A DNA stretch of 64,000 nucleotides from Sideroxyarcus emersonii (GTDB lineage: Bacteria > Pseudomonadota > Gammaproteobacteria > Burkholderiales > Gallionellaceae): contig NZ_AP023423.1 in NCBI RefSeq assembly GCF_021654335.1, forward strand, positions 2,355,001 through 2,419,000, read 5' to 3'. Both the position numbers and the translations under genes were made by a program. Under the pieces are notes generated by a model, which had not been told where the DNA came from, did not search any database, and saw only the letters and a program-made list of their open reading frames with translations. Each line of letters starts with the position of its first letter. The stretch's first letter is position 1. This document shows positions 55,156-63,888 of the stretch, piece by piece.

Positions 55156-55684
55156 AGCCGGTCTCCGCTTCGACCGTAATGGCGGCCGCATAGCCGCTCA
55201 CCGTAATGCTTTGTGCGGCACTGGGCCTGCCCAATGCATCGAAACTGAATGCCGTCCCGCCGCTCAATGTCACCCCGTTCGGGGCAGTAATGGCGTAGGG
55301 CGTCTGCCCGGTCGGGCTCGTCAGATTGCTGCCGCAGGCAGCAGTCGCACCATAAGTCAGCGTGATACCGTTCGCGGCATACCCCACGCAAACAAAGCCA
55401 TGTTCTGCGATGGCTGACTTCTGCGCATAGCGCAATGTGGCGATGACCTGGTCGTAGAAACTGCGGCTGTCGAACAGGTTGCGGTCAAAAAACCGCGGGA
55501 TCGCCACCGCCGCAACGATGCCCAGGATGACAATGACGGCAATCAGTTCGGCTATCGTAAAGCCACGTTGGCTATTCAAAGATCCAAAAATCGAACCATT
55601 CCCCTCTTGCGAGCAAGAATGTTTTGTAGATTTACACTTTTTAGTCTTCGCCTGTCCGTCACGTAATCGCATGTATAGCACCAT
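55145..55684 (-). CDS. mshC: MSHA minor pilin MshC
   Basis: GspH-like minor pilin: QRG/FTIAELIAVIVILGIVAAVAIP, then FVCVGYAANG and ACGSNLTSPTG. The start is uncertain. From the ATG at 55684 the leader would be about 41 residues, far longer than usual; a TTG at 55579 gives LNSQRG, a normal six-residue leader, but lacks an obvious ribosome site. The mshA terminator stands about 50 bases ahead, so it is probably expressed by readthrough or from its own promoter. Confidence 0.85.
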   Translation of the reverse strand: MVLYMRLRDGQAKTKKCKSTKHSCSQEGNGSIFGSLNSQRGFTIAELIAVIVILGIVAAVAIPRFFDRNLFDSRSFYDQVIATLRYAQKSAIAEHGFVCVGYAANGITLTYGATAACGSNLTSPTGQTPYAITAPNGVTLSGGTAFSFDALGRPSAAQSITVSGYAAAITVEAETGYVH

Positions 55685-55728
55685 AGGCTACAAGCTCAAT
55701 TCGTTTACAGTAAAGCAAACATACTTCA

Positions 55729-55762
55729 TATAAAAACCGGGGGGGGGCTTCGCCCCCCCCCG
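55729..55762 (-). terminator. Very strong G9/C9 hairpin terminator after mshA
   Basis: On the minus strand: C, nine G, CGAAG loop, nine C, G, then GTTTTTATAT. A ten-pair, nearly all G-C stem with a U tract. It would stop most mshA transcripts and let mshC and beyond be made at lower level. Confidence 0.85.
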
Positions 55763-55827
55763 CACTAACATCGGATCAGTCGCTTGCACAAATAAAATCT
55801 ACCTTACGCAAGCCTCAGAAATATTTT

Positions 55828-56262
55828 TTAGCAACCCGAAGAGGTAGTGACAACCTGAGGACCAAGAGTAGCCGTCGCCGGGGTATAAACCACTTGACAG
55901 GTGGCCGATGGGCCATTTTTCAATTGAACGGTATTACCGCCAGTCACCGTCCAATCATTAGCTGTAATGTTAGCCGCAAACAATATACCGGTTGCCGTAT
56001 TGGTATCTGGATAACCATTAATCATAGTCACAGTAGATCCTCCCAATGTGACCGAAGCATTAGATGCTGTACCGGCAACCAATTGCGCTGCGTGCGCCAA
56101 GTTAGCAGCTGAATTAATCGCGCCAGCCGCACCAGTAAGCGCCGCAACTTTTGCAGACTGCTGAACATCCAAGAATCTTGGTAGTGCTGTTGCTGCCAAG
56201 ATACCCAGAATCACGATCACCACGATCAATTCGATCAATGTAAAACCTTGTTGCTTTTTCAT
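55828..56262 (-). CDS. mshA: MSHA major pilin MshA
   Basis: 144 residues. Leader MKKQQG, then FTLIELIVVIVILGILAATALPRF, and C-terminal Cys pair (ATCQVV and SSGC at the end). Main shaft subunit. Preceded by AGGAG and by a sigma-54-type promoter about 105 bases upstream; followed by a powerful terminator. Base composition is clearly less GC than the neighbours, as often in major pilins. Confidence 0.95.
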   Translation of the reverse strand: MKKQQGFTLIELIVVIVILGILAATALPRFLDVQQSAKVAALTGAAGAINSAANLAHAAQLVAGTASNASVTLGGSTVTMINGYPDTNTATGILFAANITANDWTVTGGNTVQLKNGPSATCQVVYTPATATLGPQVVTTSSGC

Positions 56263-56366
56263 AATATCTCTCCTAAATGTTAGGGGCCGCAGCCCCATTT
56301 TATCGGACTGATTTCTTTCGTCGAGCGTCGCAACGTCCAACGTCATAATCGGTCTCTGTCAAATGT

Positions 56367-56382
56367 AGCTAAAATCGTGCCA
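56367..56382 (-). promoter_or_regulatory. Sigma-54 (-24/-12) promoter of mshA
   Basis: TGGCACGATTTTAGCT on the minus strand matches TGGCACG-N4-TTGCW with one mismatch (TAGC for TTGC) and has GG and GC exactly ten bases apart. Start of transcription would be near 56356, leaving a leader of about 94 bases. Typical for pilin genes driven by an NtrC-type activator. Confidence 0.75.
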
Positions 56383-56458
56383 GGTTGCAAATATAAAATT
56401 GCCTCGCAGCAATGGGTTATGGCGCAAATTTAAAGGGTTTGCTGACGGGAAGTCGACA

Positions 56459-57094
56459 TTAATGTCCGATCCAGGTCGCCAGCAGTGCCAGCACATACAG
56501 ACTGCCGATCATCAACAGGATACCGGCCTGACGGGCATGTTTGAGGACATATTCATCCAAGCCGGTACGGCGGATCTCCATGGGTTTCAATGCCTTGCGC
56601 AGCGAAATCCAGCGATTCGAAGCCTGTTCGAAATCGCGCAACAGGCTGGGGCGCAGCAGCAGGAACAAACTGACGAAAATCGCCAGCAATGCGCCCAGCA
56701 ATGTTGCAAGCACCAGCCCATCCAGCAATCCACTCGCCAAACCGGCAGGCAGGTTGAATCGCCTGGCGAACTCGATGACGGCGCTGTGCCGATCCAGACC
56801 GACAGTGAAAGCATAGAGGATATATCCTGCAGCCAGCAGGATCAGTCCCGCACTGGTGCGGTGATGGCGGTAGAACCAGGGGTCTAGCGTCACCGTACGA
56901 TCCAGTGCCTGATTTATGTGCCGAGTGGATATCCAGCGATTGAGGACGATGCCGATTGCGCTGATGCGATGCGGACTGAAGATCAGCAGCACACCGACGA
57001 CCAGGCCCGCCAGGCCGCCCACCATCAGGAAAATGACAAAGGAACGCAATAACAACGATTCGACGATTGGACTCAATCTTGGCACCTCGCGCAT
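56459..57094 (-). CDS. Membrane protein with internal duplication, inside the msh cluster
   Basis: 211 residues with four helices (about 16-40, 80-98, 122-147, 187-207). The two halves repeat each other: after helices 1 and 3 comes NRWISTR or NRWISLR, then a charged stretch with Leu-Asp, a His/Arg cluster (RHHRTSAG, KHARQAG) and a helix (ILLAAGYILY, ILLMIGSLYV). No named family known to me. It sits between mshF and mshA in the same orientation, a position that is not part of the Vibrio msh set. Start at the ATG giving MREVPRL; the frame is open further upstream. Confidence 0.75.
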   Translation of the reverse strand: MREVPRLSPIVESLLLRSFVIFLMVGGLAGLVVGVLLIFSPHRISAIGIVLNRWISTRHINQALDRTVTLDPWFYRHHRTSAGLILLAAGYILYAFTVGLDRHSAVIEFARRFNLPAGLASGLLDGLVLATLLGALLAIFVSLFLLLRPSLLRDFEQASNRWISLRKALKPMEIRRTGLDEYVLKHARQAGILLMIGSLYVLALLATWIGH

Positions 57095-57218
57095 TAGTCC
57101 GACAGGACAGGCACTATGCTGACCCTCCTGCATCATAGCGCAGCTGTGACTGTAGGTGCAGCAGTTCCCCCTCTTCTGCAAACGAGTCAAGCTATCGCCG
57201 GTTTGGCATATTCGCTGC

Positions 57219-57815
57219 TCAATCAAGCCAGCGATAAGGCTCGACAGGTATAAACAGGGATGAAGCCAATTCTTTCGGACCGCTCGCCGCCACGCCAGCC
57301 GGAAGCTCGAACTGCAATTGGACGTGGAAGCGTATCCATTTCCGGCCATCCTTGCCGGGCGTGAAATAATCGCTGCGCTCCAGCACATAGATCAGGTCGT
57401 GCGACTTCAGGTCGAACATCCAGTGTCCCGGCATGACCGTCCTGTCCGTCGGATCAAAAAATTCGCCCGCATAACTGCCGGGCTTCTGCTGCAACCAGTT
57501 CATCGGATTGTCGTTGGCAAGCGCATTGAGTTCCTTTGCGTTGGCCGCACCGTGCACCATCAAGGAACCCGTCCGCATCACCAAGGCGCTTTGCAATGCC
57601 CCGACGACCTGCTCCATGGCCGTCTTCTCAGCCTGTTCCTGGTAATACGGGATACGGCTGAGGAACAGGCCCGCCAGGATCGCCACAATGGAAACAACGA
57701 CGATGAGTTCGAGGAGGGTGAAGCCATGACAGTTTTGAGTGCGGAGTGCGGAGTGCGGAGTGGCACGCGCGCCACTCCGCACTTGGTACTCAGCACTCCG
57801 TACCGGGTTGATCAT
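57219..57815 (-). CDS. MSHA pseudopilin (MshF/MshB-like)
   Basis: 198 residues. Type IV pilin helix CHG/FTLLELIVVVSIVAILAG, then a domain with NPMNWLQQKPGSYAGEF, PGHWMFDLKSHDLIYVLE and WIRFHVQLQFE, which resembles MshF. The start ATG overlaps mshG stop (ATGA). The leader is 31 residues, and most of it is coded by a 13-bp perfect palindrome plus short repeats, so a repeat appears to have been inserted in frame between start and pilin. Confidence 0.85.
   Translation of the reverse strand: MINPVRSAEYQVRSGARATPHSALRTQNCHGFTLLELIVVVSIVAILAGLFLSRIPYYQEQAEKTAMEQVVGALQSALVMRTGSLMVHGAANAKELNALANDNPMNWLQQKPGSYAGEFFDPTDRTVMPGHWMFDLKSHDLIYVLERSDYFTPGKDGRKWIRFHVQLQFELPAGVAASGPKELASSLFIPVEPYRWLD
57752..57783. 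repeat. Perfect 13-bp palindrome in a pilin leader
   Basis: AGTGCGGAGTGGC-ACGCGC-GCCACTCCGCACT. To the left the unit GCGGAGT is repeated three times, and another copy (CAGCACTCCG) lies on the right at 57791. In the mRNA the stem lies close to the ribosome start. Confidence 0.85.
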
Positions 57816-59053
57816 CGATGCAATGCCACCTTGCCCAGATCCCACATCGGCAGGAAGATACCCAGCGCCAGCACCAATACCAGGCCGCCCAGCAGGACAA
57901 TCAGGATGGGCTCGATGTTCGCGCTCAGGGTCTTGATCTCGTATTCCACTTCGCGCTCGTACATGCCGGCGATCTCGAACATGAGGCCGTCCATGTCGCC
58001 CGTCTCTTCGCCCACGGCGATCATTTGCAGGACGGTGGGGTTGAACACCCCGGTCGCCGTCGCCGTGCGCAAGATGCTCTCGCCACGCTCAACGCCGTCG
58101 CGCATCTGTTCCACACGGCTGCGCATGAATTCGTTATCCACCACCAGCGCGACGGAATTCAACCCCTGCACGATGGGAACGCCGCTCTTGAAAGACAGCG
58201 CCAGGCTGCGCGCAAAACGCGCCAGCGTGGCTTTCATGATGATCCGTCCGGCGATCGGGATCTGGAACTTGTAACGATCCCATTTATAGCGCCCGTCCAC
58301 AGTGCCGATCCATGAGCGAAATGCGACCACCGCACCGACCACCACCGCCAGCAGAATGGGCCAGTAATGCACCATGAAACCGGAAAAACCCATCAGGATC
58401 CGGGTCATCAGCGGCAACTCGGCATGGAAGCCCTCAAACACCTTGGCAAACGCGGGGATGACGAAGATGTTGACGATGACGATGGCAACGGCCATCGCGA
58501 TCAGCACGAACATCGGGTAGCGCACTGCAGACTTGATGCGCTCCTTCATGTCCCTCTCGAATTCGAGATGCTCGTACAGGCGCAGGAAGGTGACATCCAG
58601 CATGCCGGTCATTTCGCCGACCTGCACCATGCTGAGGTAGAACGGGGAGAATATCTTGGGATGGCGGCGCAGCGCGGTGGAAAGCTCACGCCCGCTGTCC
58701 AGGCTTTCGCGCAGATCCTGCAGCATGGCTGAGAAAACGGGATTACGCGAGGATTCCTGCAGGCCAGCCAATGCACGCATGATCGGCACCCCGGCCTTGA
58801 GCAGCGTGTACATCTGGCGGCTGAACAGCATCAGTTCCAGCGCATCGACCTTGTTCTCCGTCGTCAGTCGCTTCCACAAACTGATCTCGGGATTGCTGCC
58901 GCTCCGTACGGCCTGCGTGGTCAGCTTGATCTCGGTCGGCGTAATGCCGGTGTTCAGCAACTGGTCGGCGACGACACCGCTATCTGCGCCCTCCAGCGAG
59001 CCCTGCACCAGATCGCCGCGCGAGCTTCTTCCCTTATAGGCGAATACCGGCAT
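57812..59053 (-). CDS. mshG: MSHA platform protein MshG (GspF/PilC-like)
   Basis: 413 residues. Two T2SSF domains (about 75-195 and 280-400), three helices (about 180-205, 225-245, 380-402), SRQMYTLLKAGVPIMRAL, QVGEMTGML and GEETGDMDGLM. The inner-membrane platform that MshE turns. Start overlaps the mshE stop (TGATG). Confidence 0.95.
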   Translation of the reverse strand: MPVFAYKGRSSRGDLVQGSLEGADSGVVADQLLNTGITPTEIKLTTQAVRSGSNPEISLWKRLTTENKVDALELMLFSRQMYTLLKAGVPIMRALAGLQESSRNPVFSAMLQDLRESLDSGRELSTALRRHPKIFSPFYLSMVQVGEMTGMLDVTFLRLYEHLEFERDMKERIKSAVRYPMFVLIAMAVAIVIVNIFVIPAFAKVFEGFHAELPLMTRILMGFSGFMVHYWPILLAVVVGAVVAFRSWIGTVDGRYKWDRYKFQIPIAGRIIMKATLARFARSLALSFKSGVPIVQGLNSVALVVDNEFMRSRVEQMRDGVERGESILRTATATGVFNPTVLQMIAVGEETGDMDGLMFEIAGMYEREVEYEIKTLSANIEPILIVLLGGLVLVLALGIFLPMWDLGKVALHR

Positions 59054-60756
59054 CAGTCTTCCACTTGATTGCTGATCCGCATCACTTCTGCGACCGTAGT
59101 GCGTCCCAGCTTCATTTCACGCAATGCCGCATCGAGCAAGGTTCTTCCTTTCAGGTGGCTGCGCGCGGCCTGCATGAAATACGAACTGTCCTCATGCGCC
59201 GCAGCATCCACCAGTTCCTGCCCCATCTCCAGCATCTCGTACACGCCCATGCGACCGTGATAACCGGTGCCATTGCAGTGCGAGCAACCGCGGCCGTGCA
59301 GCAGCGTACCTCTATCGCCGGGAGCAACTCCCTCCGCTTGCAACCATTCCGCCTCCTGGGGAGTCGGGATATGCGCCTCGCTGCAGCTTTCGCACACGCG
59401 GCGCAGCAAGCGCTGGGCCAGCACGGCCTGCACCGAAGAGGCGACCATGTATTTCGGCACCCCCATGTCAACCAGGCGGAACAGCGTACCGGCCGTGTCG
59501 CGGGTGTGCAGCGTGGAAAATACGAGGTGTCCCGTCATCGCGGCGCGCATGCCGATCTGTGCAGTTTCGGCATCGCGCATTTCGCCTACGAGGATGATGT
59601 CGGGGTCCTGGCGCAGGGCGGACCTGAGCACACGGGAGAATGTCAGTTCGATCTTCTCGTTCACCTGCACCTGGTTGATGCCCGGCAACCGGTATTCCAC
59701 CGGGTCTTCCACGGTGATGATCTTCTGGTCGACGGTGTTGATCTCGGCCAGGCCGGCATACAGCGTGGTGGTCTTGCCGCTACCGGTGGGGCCGGTGACC
59801 AGCACCATGCCGTTGCTGCGCTGGATGATCTCGCGGAAACGCTTGAGCATGTCCGGCGGCATGCCGAGCTTGTCCAGCGTAAGGAAGCTGCCGCTCTGGT
59901 TGAGCAGTCGCATCACCACCGATTCGCCGTATTGCGTGGGCATGGTGGAGATACGCACGTCGATCGCCTGGTCGCGCACACGCATGTTGAAACGACCGTC
60001 CTGCGGCAGGCGCTTCTCGGAGATATCGAGACCGGACATCAACTTCAGGCGCAAGGCTAAGGCCTGCGCGATCTTGCTGTCGGTCTCCGTTTGCAGGTGC
60101 AATGCGCCGTCGATGCGGAAGCGTATCTGCAACCGCGACTCCTGCGGCTCGATGTGGATGTCGGAAGCGCGTATCTGTGCCGCGTCGTCGAACATGGTCT
60201 GCAGCAACTTAACCACGGGCGCCTCTTCCAGCCCGACCGAATCGGTCAACGTGCCGAAGTCGATGTAGCTGTCGCCCAGTTCTTCCGAGACCTCGCGCGC
60301 CAAACCGCTGATCTCTTCGGTGCGGCGATAGACGCGGTCAATGGTCTCCAGCAACTGGCCTTCGGTGACGACGGCGACATCGATGTCGCGCTTCAGCAGA
60401 CGCGCGATCTCGTCGAACGCAAACAGGTCGGTCGGGTCGGCCATGCCAACCAGCAGCGCGCCGTTACGCTCTTCCAGTGCCACCGCACGAAAACGCCGCG
60501 CCTGGTTCTCCGGCAGCCGGCGGACGATCTCGAGATTGACGTTGTAGTACTTGAGGTTGATGTAGGGAATGCTGAGCTGCTTGGCGATCGCCTCGGATAT
60601 CTGGTCTTCGCTGACGAAGGCGTTATCCACCAGCACGCGGCCAAGCTTCCGTCCGCTGCGTTTTTGCTGCTCCAATGCAAACTGGAGCTGGTCCAGCGAA
60701 ATAAGTTTCTGCTGAACCAGCAGATCGCCTAAGCGGATTTTCTCCGGACGCGCCAT
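59053..60756 (-). CDS. mshE: MSHA extension ATPase MshE with c-di-GMP-binding MshEN domain
   Basis: 567 residues. Residues 1-150 are an MshEN domain: RLGDLLVQQKLISLDQL with Arg8, Leu9 and Gly10 where V. cholerae MshE has the c-di-GMP-contacting triplet, and a second KLG copy (RKLGRVLVDNAFVSEDQI). Core motor with Walker A GPTGSGKTTT, Asp box, Walker B ILVGEMRDAET and His box TLHTRDTAG; zinc Cys pairs CESC and CSHC. Its activity should be under c-di-GMP control. First gene of the cluster; AGGGGG before the ATG. Confidence 0.96.
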   Translation of the reverse strand: MARPEKIRLGDLLVQQKLISLDQLQFALEQQKRSGRKLGRVLVDNAFVSEDQISEAIAKQLSIPYINLKYYNVNLEIVRRLPENQARRFRAVALEERNGALLVGMADPTDLFAFDEIARLLKRDIDVAVVTEGQLLETIDRVYRRTEEISGLAREVSEELGDSYIDFGTLTDSVGLEEAPVVKLLQTMFDDAAQIRASDIHIEPQESRLQIRFRIDGALHLQTETDSKIAQALALRLKLMSGLDISEKRLPQDGRFNMRVRDQAIDVRISTMPTQYGESVVMRLLNQSGSFLTLDKLGMPPDMLKRFREIIQRSNGMVLVTGPTGSGKTTTLYAGLAEINTVDQKIITVEDPVEYRLPGINQVQVNEKIELTFSRVLRSALRQDPDIILVGEMRDAETAQIGMRAAMTGHLVFSTLHTRDTAGTLFRLVDMGVPKYMVASSVQAVLAQRLLRRVCESCSEAHIPTPQEAEWLQAEGVAPGDRGTLLHGRGCSHCNGTGYHGRMGVYEMLEMGQELVDAAAHEDSSYFMQAARSHLKGRTLLDAALREMKLGRTTVAEVMRISNQVED

Positions 60757-60849
60757 AATTCCCCCTGTGTGACTTTCCCAAACCCTGGCTGACAGGACGG
60801 AAATTAGCTGTTTTTCCCTGTACTGACAAGCCTTCTGAGTGTTTTCTTC

Positions 60850-61335
60850 ATGTTCAACGTAATCTTGTTCGAGCCCGAAATCCCGCCCAACACCGGCAAC
60901 ATCATCCGTTTATGCGCAAATACCGGCGCTCGCCTGCACCTGATCCGCCCGCTCGGCTTCCTGCTCGATGACAAGCACCTGCGCCGGGCCGGGCTGGACT
61001 ATCACGAATACGCCAGTGTTCGGGAATACGACACTCTTGTCGAATGTCTGGACAGTCTGCCGGACTCTCGCGTCTTCGCGTTCACCACCAAGGCCACGCA
61101 CCCCTACCACGAAGTGCATTACCAGCAAGGTGATGCATTCCTGTTCGGGCCGGAGAGCCGAGGCTTGCCTGCAGAGGTATTAGCAGCATTCGTGCCTGAA
61201 CGGCGATTGAAGTTGCCGATGCTGCCGGGCAATCGCAGCCTGAACCTGTCGAATACGGTGGCAGTGGCGGTCTATGAGGCCTGGCGGCAATGCGGCTACG
61301 CGGGCAGTCAGCCCATGAATTCGCTGCCCGGCTGA
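60850..61335 (+). CDS. trmL: tRNA (cytidine(34)-2'-O)-methyltransferase
   Basis: 161 residues. SPOUT fold: [32 protein letters not shown] and the trefoil knot [22 protein letters not shown]. Methylates the wobble position of tRNA-Leu species. Divergent from mshE with a 93-base gap; its 3' end overlaps gpsA (opposite strand) by 28 bases. Confidence 0.96.
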   Translation: MFNVILFEPEIPPNTGNIIRLCANTGARLHLIRPLGFLLDDKHLRRAGLDYHEYASVREYDTLVECLDSLPDSRVFAFTTKATHPYHEVHYQQGDAFLFGPESRGLPAEVLAAFVPERRLKLPMLPGNRSLNLSNTVAVAVYEAWRQCGYAGSQPMNSLPG

Positions 61336-62300
61336 CGGCTGAGCAACATTTCGACGGCCTGGTCGGCCGCCAGGTTTTCGTACAGCACACGATACACCGC
61401 TTCGCAGATCGGCATCTCGACGCCATGCTGCCGGGCGATGCGATGGACCTCGCGTGCGGTGTAAACGCCTTCGGCCACATGCCCCAGTTCGTCGAGGATG
61501 TTGGGCAGCGACTTGTGTTGCGCCAGCAGCATGCCGACCTGGCGGTTGCGCGAAAGATCCCCCGTGCAAGTGAGGATCAGGTCGCCCACGCCGGACAATC
61601 CCCCCAGTGTCTCGGCACGTCCGCCCATCTGCAGCCCCAGCCGCGTCATCTCGGCCAGTCCGCGCGTCAGCAGGGCGGCGCGCGCGTTGAGCCCCATGCG
61701 CATGCCGTCGCAGATGCCGGCGGCGATGGCCAGCACGTTCTTGATCGCACCGCCGATCTCGACCCCCACCACATCGGTACTGGAATAAATGCGCAAACGG
61801 GAGTGGTGCAATGCCTTCGCCGTGCGCTGTGCAAACTCGCCATCGCCGGACGCCAGCGTCAGTGCCGTGGGCAGGTTGCGCGCGACTTCCTGGGCAAAAC
61901 TCGGCCCGGACAACACGCCGCGCGGAAAGGAAGCAGGCAAGGTGTCGGCCACGATCTGATGCGGAAGTTGCGAAGTACCGCTCTCGAAACCCTTGCATAG
62001 CCAGATCACCGGCACGGGCACAGCCCGCTTGGCGATCTGCTGCAACGTATCGCGCAGCGCCGCCACCGGCACCGCCACGATGACCAGCTCTGCTCCCGCC
62101 AGGGTCTCGTCCAGATTGGAAGAAAGGTGCAGCCCGGAAGGCAGTTCAATATCGGGGAGATAGCGCTGGTTGTGCCGTGAGCCCCGCATCGTCTCGACCA
62201 GGCTTGCATCGCGCGCCCACAGGCTGACTTGATGGCGCGAGGCGAAACTGACTGCCAGGGCGGTTCCCCATGCGCCGGAACCCAGTATTGCGACTTTCAT
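61308..62300 (-). CDS. gpsA: Glycerol-3-phosphate dehydrogenase (NAD(P)+)
   Basis: 330 residues. NAD loop [36 protein letters not shown], catalytic Lys in [15 protein letters not shown] and [20 protein letters not shown]. Makes sn-glycerol-3-phosphate for lipids. Coupled to the SH3 gene upstream by a 1-base overlap. Confidence 0.97.
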   Translation of the reverse strand: MKVAILGSGAWGTALAVSFASRHQVSLWARDASLVETMRGSRHNQRYLPDIELPSGLHLSSNLDETLAGAELVIVAVPVAALRDTLQQIAKRAVPVPVIWLCKGFESGTSQLPHQIVADTLPASFPRGVLSGPSFAQEVARNLPTALTLASGDGEFAQRTAKALHHSRLRIYSSTDVVGVEIGGAIKNVLAIAAGICDGMRMGLNARAALLTRGLAEMTRLGLQMGGRAETLGGLSGVGDLILTCTGDLSRNRQVGMLLAQHKSLPNILDELGHVAEGVYTAREVHRIARQHGVEMPICEAVYRVLYENLAADQAVEMLLSRQPGSEFMG

Positions 62301-62734
62301 CAGTCGCCCCACACGTCGCCGGATTTCAGGTAACCCGTGCTGCCGTCCTCGTGTCGCACCTTGACCCAGCCGGTACCGGTGTTACCCAGCCATTCCAGCC
62401 CGAGTTGCTGCGCGGCCTTGAACACCACCTCGCCCCCCTCGTCTGGGCTGCTGCGCACGATGGTAAGCGGGACCGTCACCATGACATATCGCTTGCTGCT
62501 CAGCTGCCGCTTCTCGATCCAGAACAGCTTGCCCGAGTTGTCGCGCACCTTGACCCAGTTGGCCAATTCCACCACCTGCTCCAGCGGCAGAAAACGCGTG
62601 GCGACGAACAGTTTCTTCGCCTTGAGCGAATTGGCATCGTACAGAATGGCCGGCTCGGCAACCGAGACGAAATCGAAGGCGTGAGACGACAGGCTCACGC
62701 CCAACAGCAGCAGCGCTGTCGCCGTACGCCTCAT
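62300..62734 (-). CDS. Periplasmic SH3-domain protein
   Basis: 144 residues with a signal peptide (LLLLGVSLSSHAFDF). Two bacterial SH3-like segments: VAEPAILYDANSLKAKKLFV with WVKVRDNSGKLFWIE, and PLTIVRSSPDEGGEVVF with WVKVRHEDGSTGYLK. Likely binds cell wall. Sits between secB and gpsA with TGATG junctions at both ends; role unknown. Confidence 0.85.
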   Translation of the reverse strand: MRRTATALLLLGVSLSSHAFDFVSVAEPAILYDANSLKAKKLFVATRFLPLEQVVELANWVKVRDNSGKLFWIEKRQLSSKRYVMVTVPLTIVRSSPDEGGEVVFKAAQQLGLEWLGNTGTGWVKVRHEDGSTGYLKSGDVWGD

Positions 62735-63201
62735 CAGTGCTTGACCGCCTCCGCGGCCTGCGCCTGCTTCTGTTGCTGGAAGAGCGCTTCAAAGTTGATC
62801 GGATTCAGCAGCACCGGCGCAAACCCGCCGCGCACTGCGACATCCGACACCACTTCACGCAAATAGGGATAGAGGATATTGGGACATGCCACTGCCAGCA
62901 CAGTCTCCATATCTTCAGCAGGCAGGTTGCGAATCTGGAATATCCCGGCCTGCTTGGCCTCGATCAGGAACAGCACCTTGTCCTTCTCGGCCAGCTTGGC
63001 AGTCACGGTGACGGTGACAGTGACATCGAACACGCCGTCCTGGATGGCGGCTGCTTGCGTATGCAGTTGCAGGTCTATCTGCGGATTTTCGCGCTCCAGG
63101 AATATCTCGGGTGCGCCCGGGACTTCCAGCGACAGATCCTTCACATACAATTTCTCGATATTGAAGACGGGTTGCGTGTTTGCTTGTGCTGCTTCAGTCA
63201 T
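62734..63201 (-). CDS. secB: Protein-export chaperone SecB
   Basis: 155 residues. FNIEKLYVKDLSLEVPGAP, NPQIDLQLHTQA, EAKQAGIFQI and the LFPYLREVV-like ACPNILYPYLREVVSD, GGFAPVLLNPINFEALF. Keeps preproteins unfolded and hands them to SecA. Operon partner grxC lies 10 bases upstream, as in many proteobacteria. Confidence 0.97.
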   Translation of the reverse strand: MTEAAQANTQPVFNIEKLYVKDLSLEVPGAPEIFLERENPQIDLQLHTQAAAIQDGVFDVTVTVTVTAKLAEKDKVLFLIEAKQAGIFQIRNLPAEDMETVLAVACPNILYPYLREVVSDVAVRGGFAPVLLNPINFEALFQQQKQAQAAEAVKH

Positions 63202-63211
63202 AGCCTCTTCC

Positions 63212-63475
63212 TCAGGGATTGTGCGCCAACATGGCATCCAGTTTACCGGCCCGATCCAGCGCCGCCATATCGTCAAATCCGCCGACATGTTCGCCGTTGA
63301 TGAATATCTGCGGGACGGTGCGGCGACCGGTTTTCGCTATCATCACCTCGCGCAATTCGGGCTGCAGGTCGATGCGGATCTTCTCGATGTCCTTAATGCC
63401 CTTGCGCTGCAACAGGTGTTCGGCGCGAACGCAATATGGGCAGACCTCCGTGCAATACATGACGATCTTTGCCAT
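63212..63475 (-). CDS. grxC: Glutaredoxin 3
   Basis: 87 residues. Active site CPYC in VMYCTEVCPYCVRAE, TVPQIFING and GGFDDMAALDRAGKLD. Reduces disulfides with glutathione. Two adjacent ATGs; the second has the better distance to GGAG. It overlaps the rhodanese gene stop (TGATG). Confidence 0.96.
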   Translation of the reverse strand: MAKIVMYCTEVCPYCVRAEHLLQRKGIKDIEKIRIDLQPELREVMIAKTGRRTVPQIFINGEHVGGFDDMAALDRAGKLDAMLAHNP

Positions 63476-63888
63476 CATCTCTCCAGAGGCTGACCGGCCT
63501 TCTGCCAGGCCATGACGCCGCCGTTCAGATTGTGCGCTTGTGCAAAGCCTTCCTTGCCCAGCAAGGCGCATGCCGAAGCAGACCGCTGCCCGCTGCGGCA
63601 AACGACCACGATGGGACGTTCGCGATATTTTTCCAGCTCGCCGATACGCTCCAACAGCTTGCCCAGCGGAATAAGCTTGCTGTTCACGATATGCCCAGCA
63701 TCGTATTCGCCCTGTTCGCGCACATCCAGTACCAGCGCACTCTTGTGGTTGATGAGCTGCGTGGCAGCGATATGATCGACCTCGCGGATACCGCGCAGTC
63801 GGTTGCCAAAGAACGACCAGAACAGCATCGCGCCGCTGACCAGCGTGATAAGAACCGTCCAGATGTTATTTTGCAGGAATTGCAGCAC
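63475..63888 (-). CDS. Membrane-anchored rhodanese-like protein
   Basis: 137 residues. N-terminal helix (about 9-27), then one rhodanese domain with the active Cys in VVVCRSGQRSASA. Faces cytoplasm or periplasm unknown. GTG start with GAGGAG. Fits the known rhodanese-grxC-secB order. Confidence 0.93.
   Translation of the reverse strand: MLQFLQNNIWTVLITLVSGAMLFWSFFGNRLRGIREVDHIAATQLINHKSALVLDVREQGEYDAGHIVNSKLIPLGKLLERIGELEKYRERPIVVVCRSGQRSASACALLGKEGFAQAHNLNGGVMAWQKAGQPLER

Noticed and set aside
55739..55761. G and C runs as an assembly error
   Set aside because: The runs are exact complements around a short loop and followed by a U tract at the right place behind mshA, so a real terminator is the better reading; exact run length is still uncertain.
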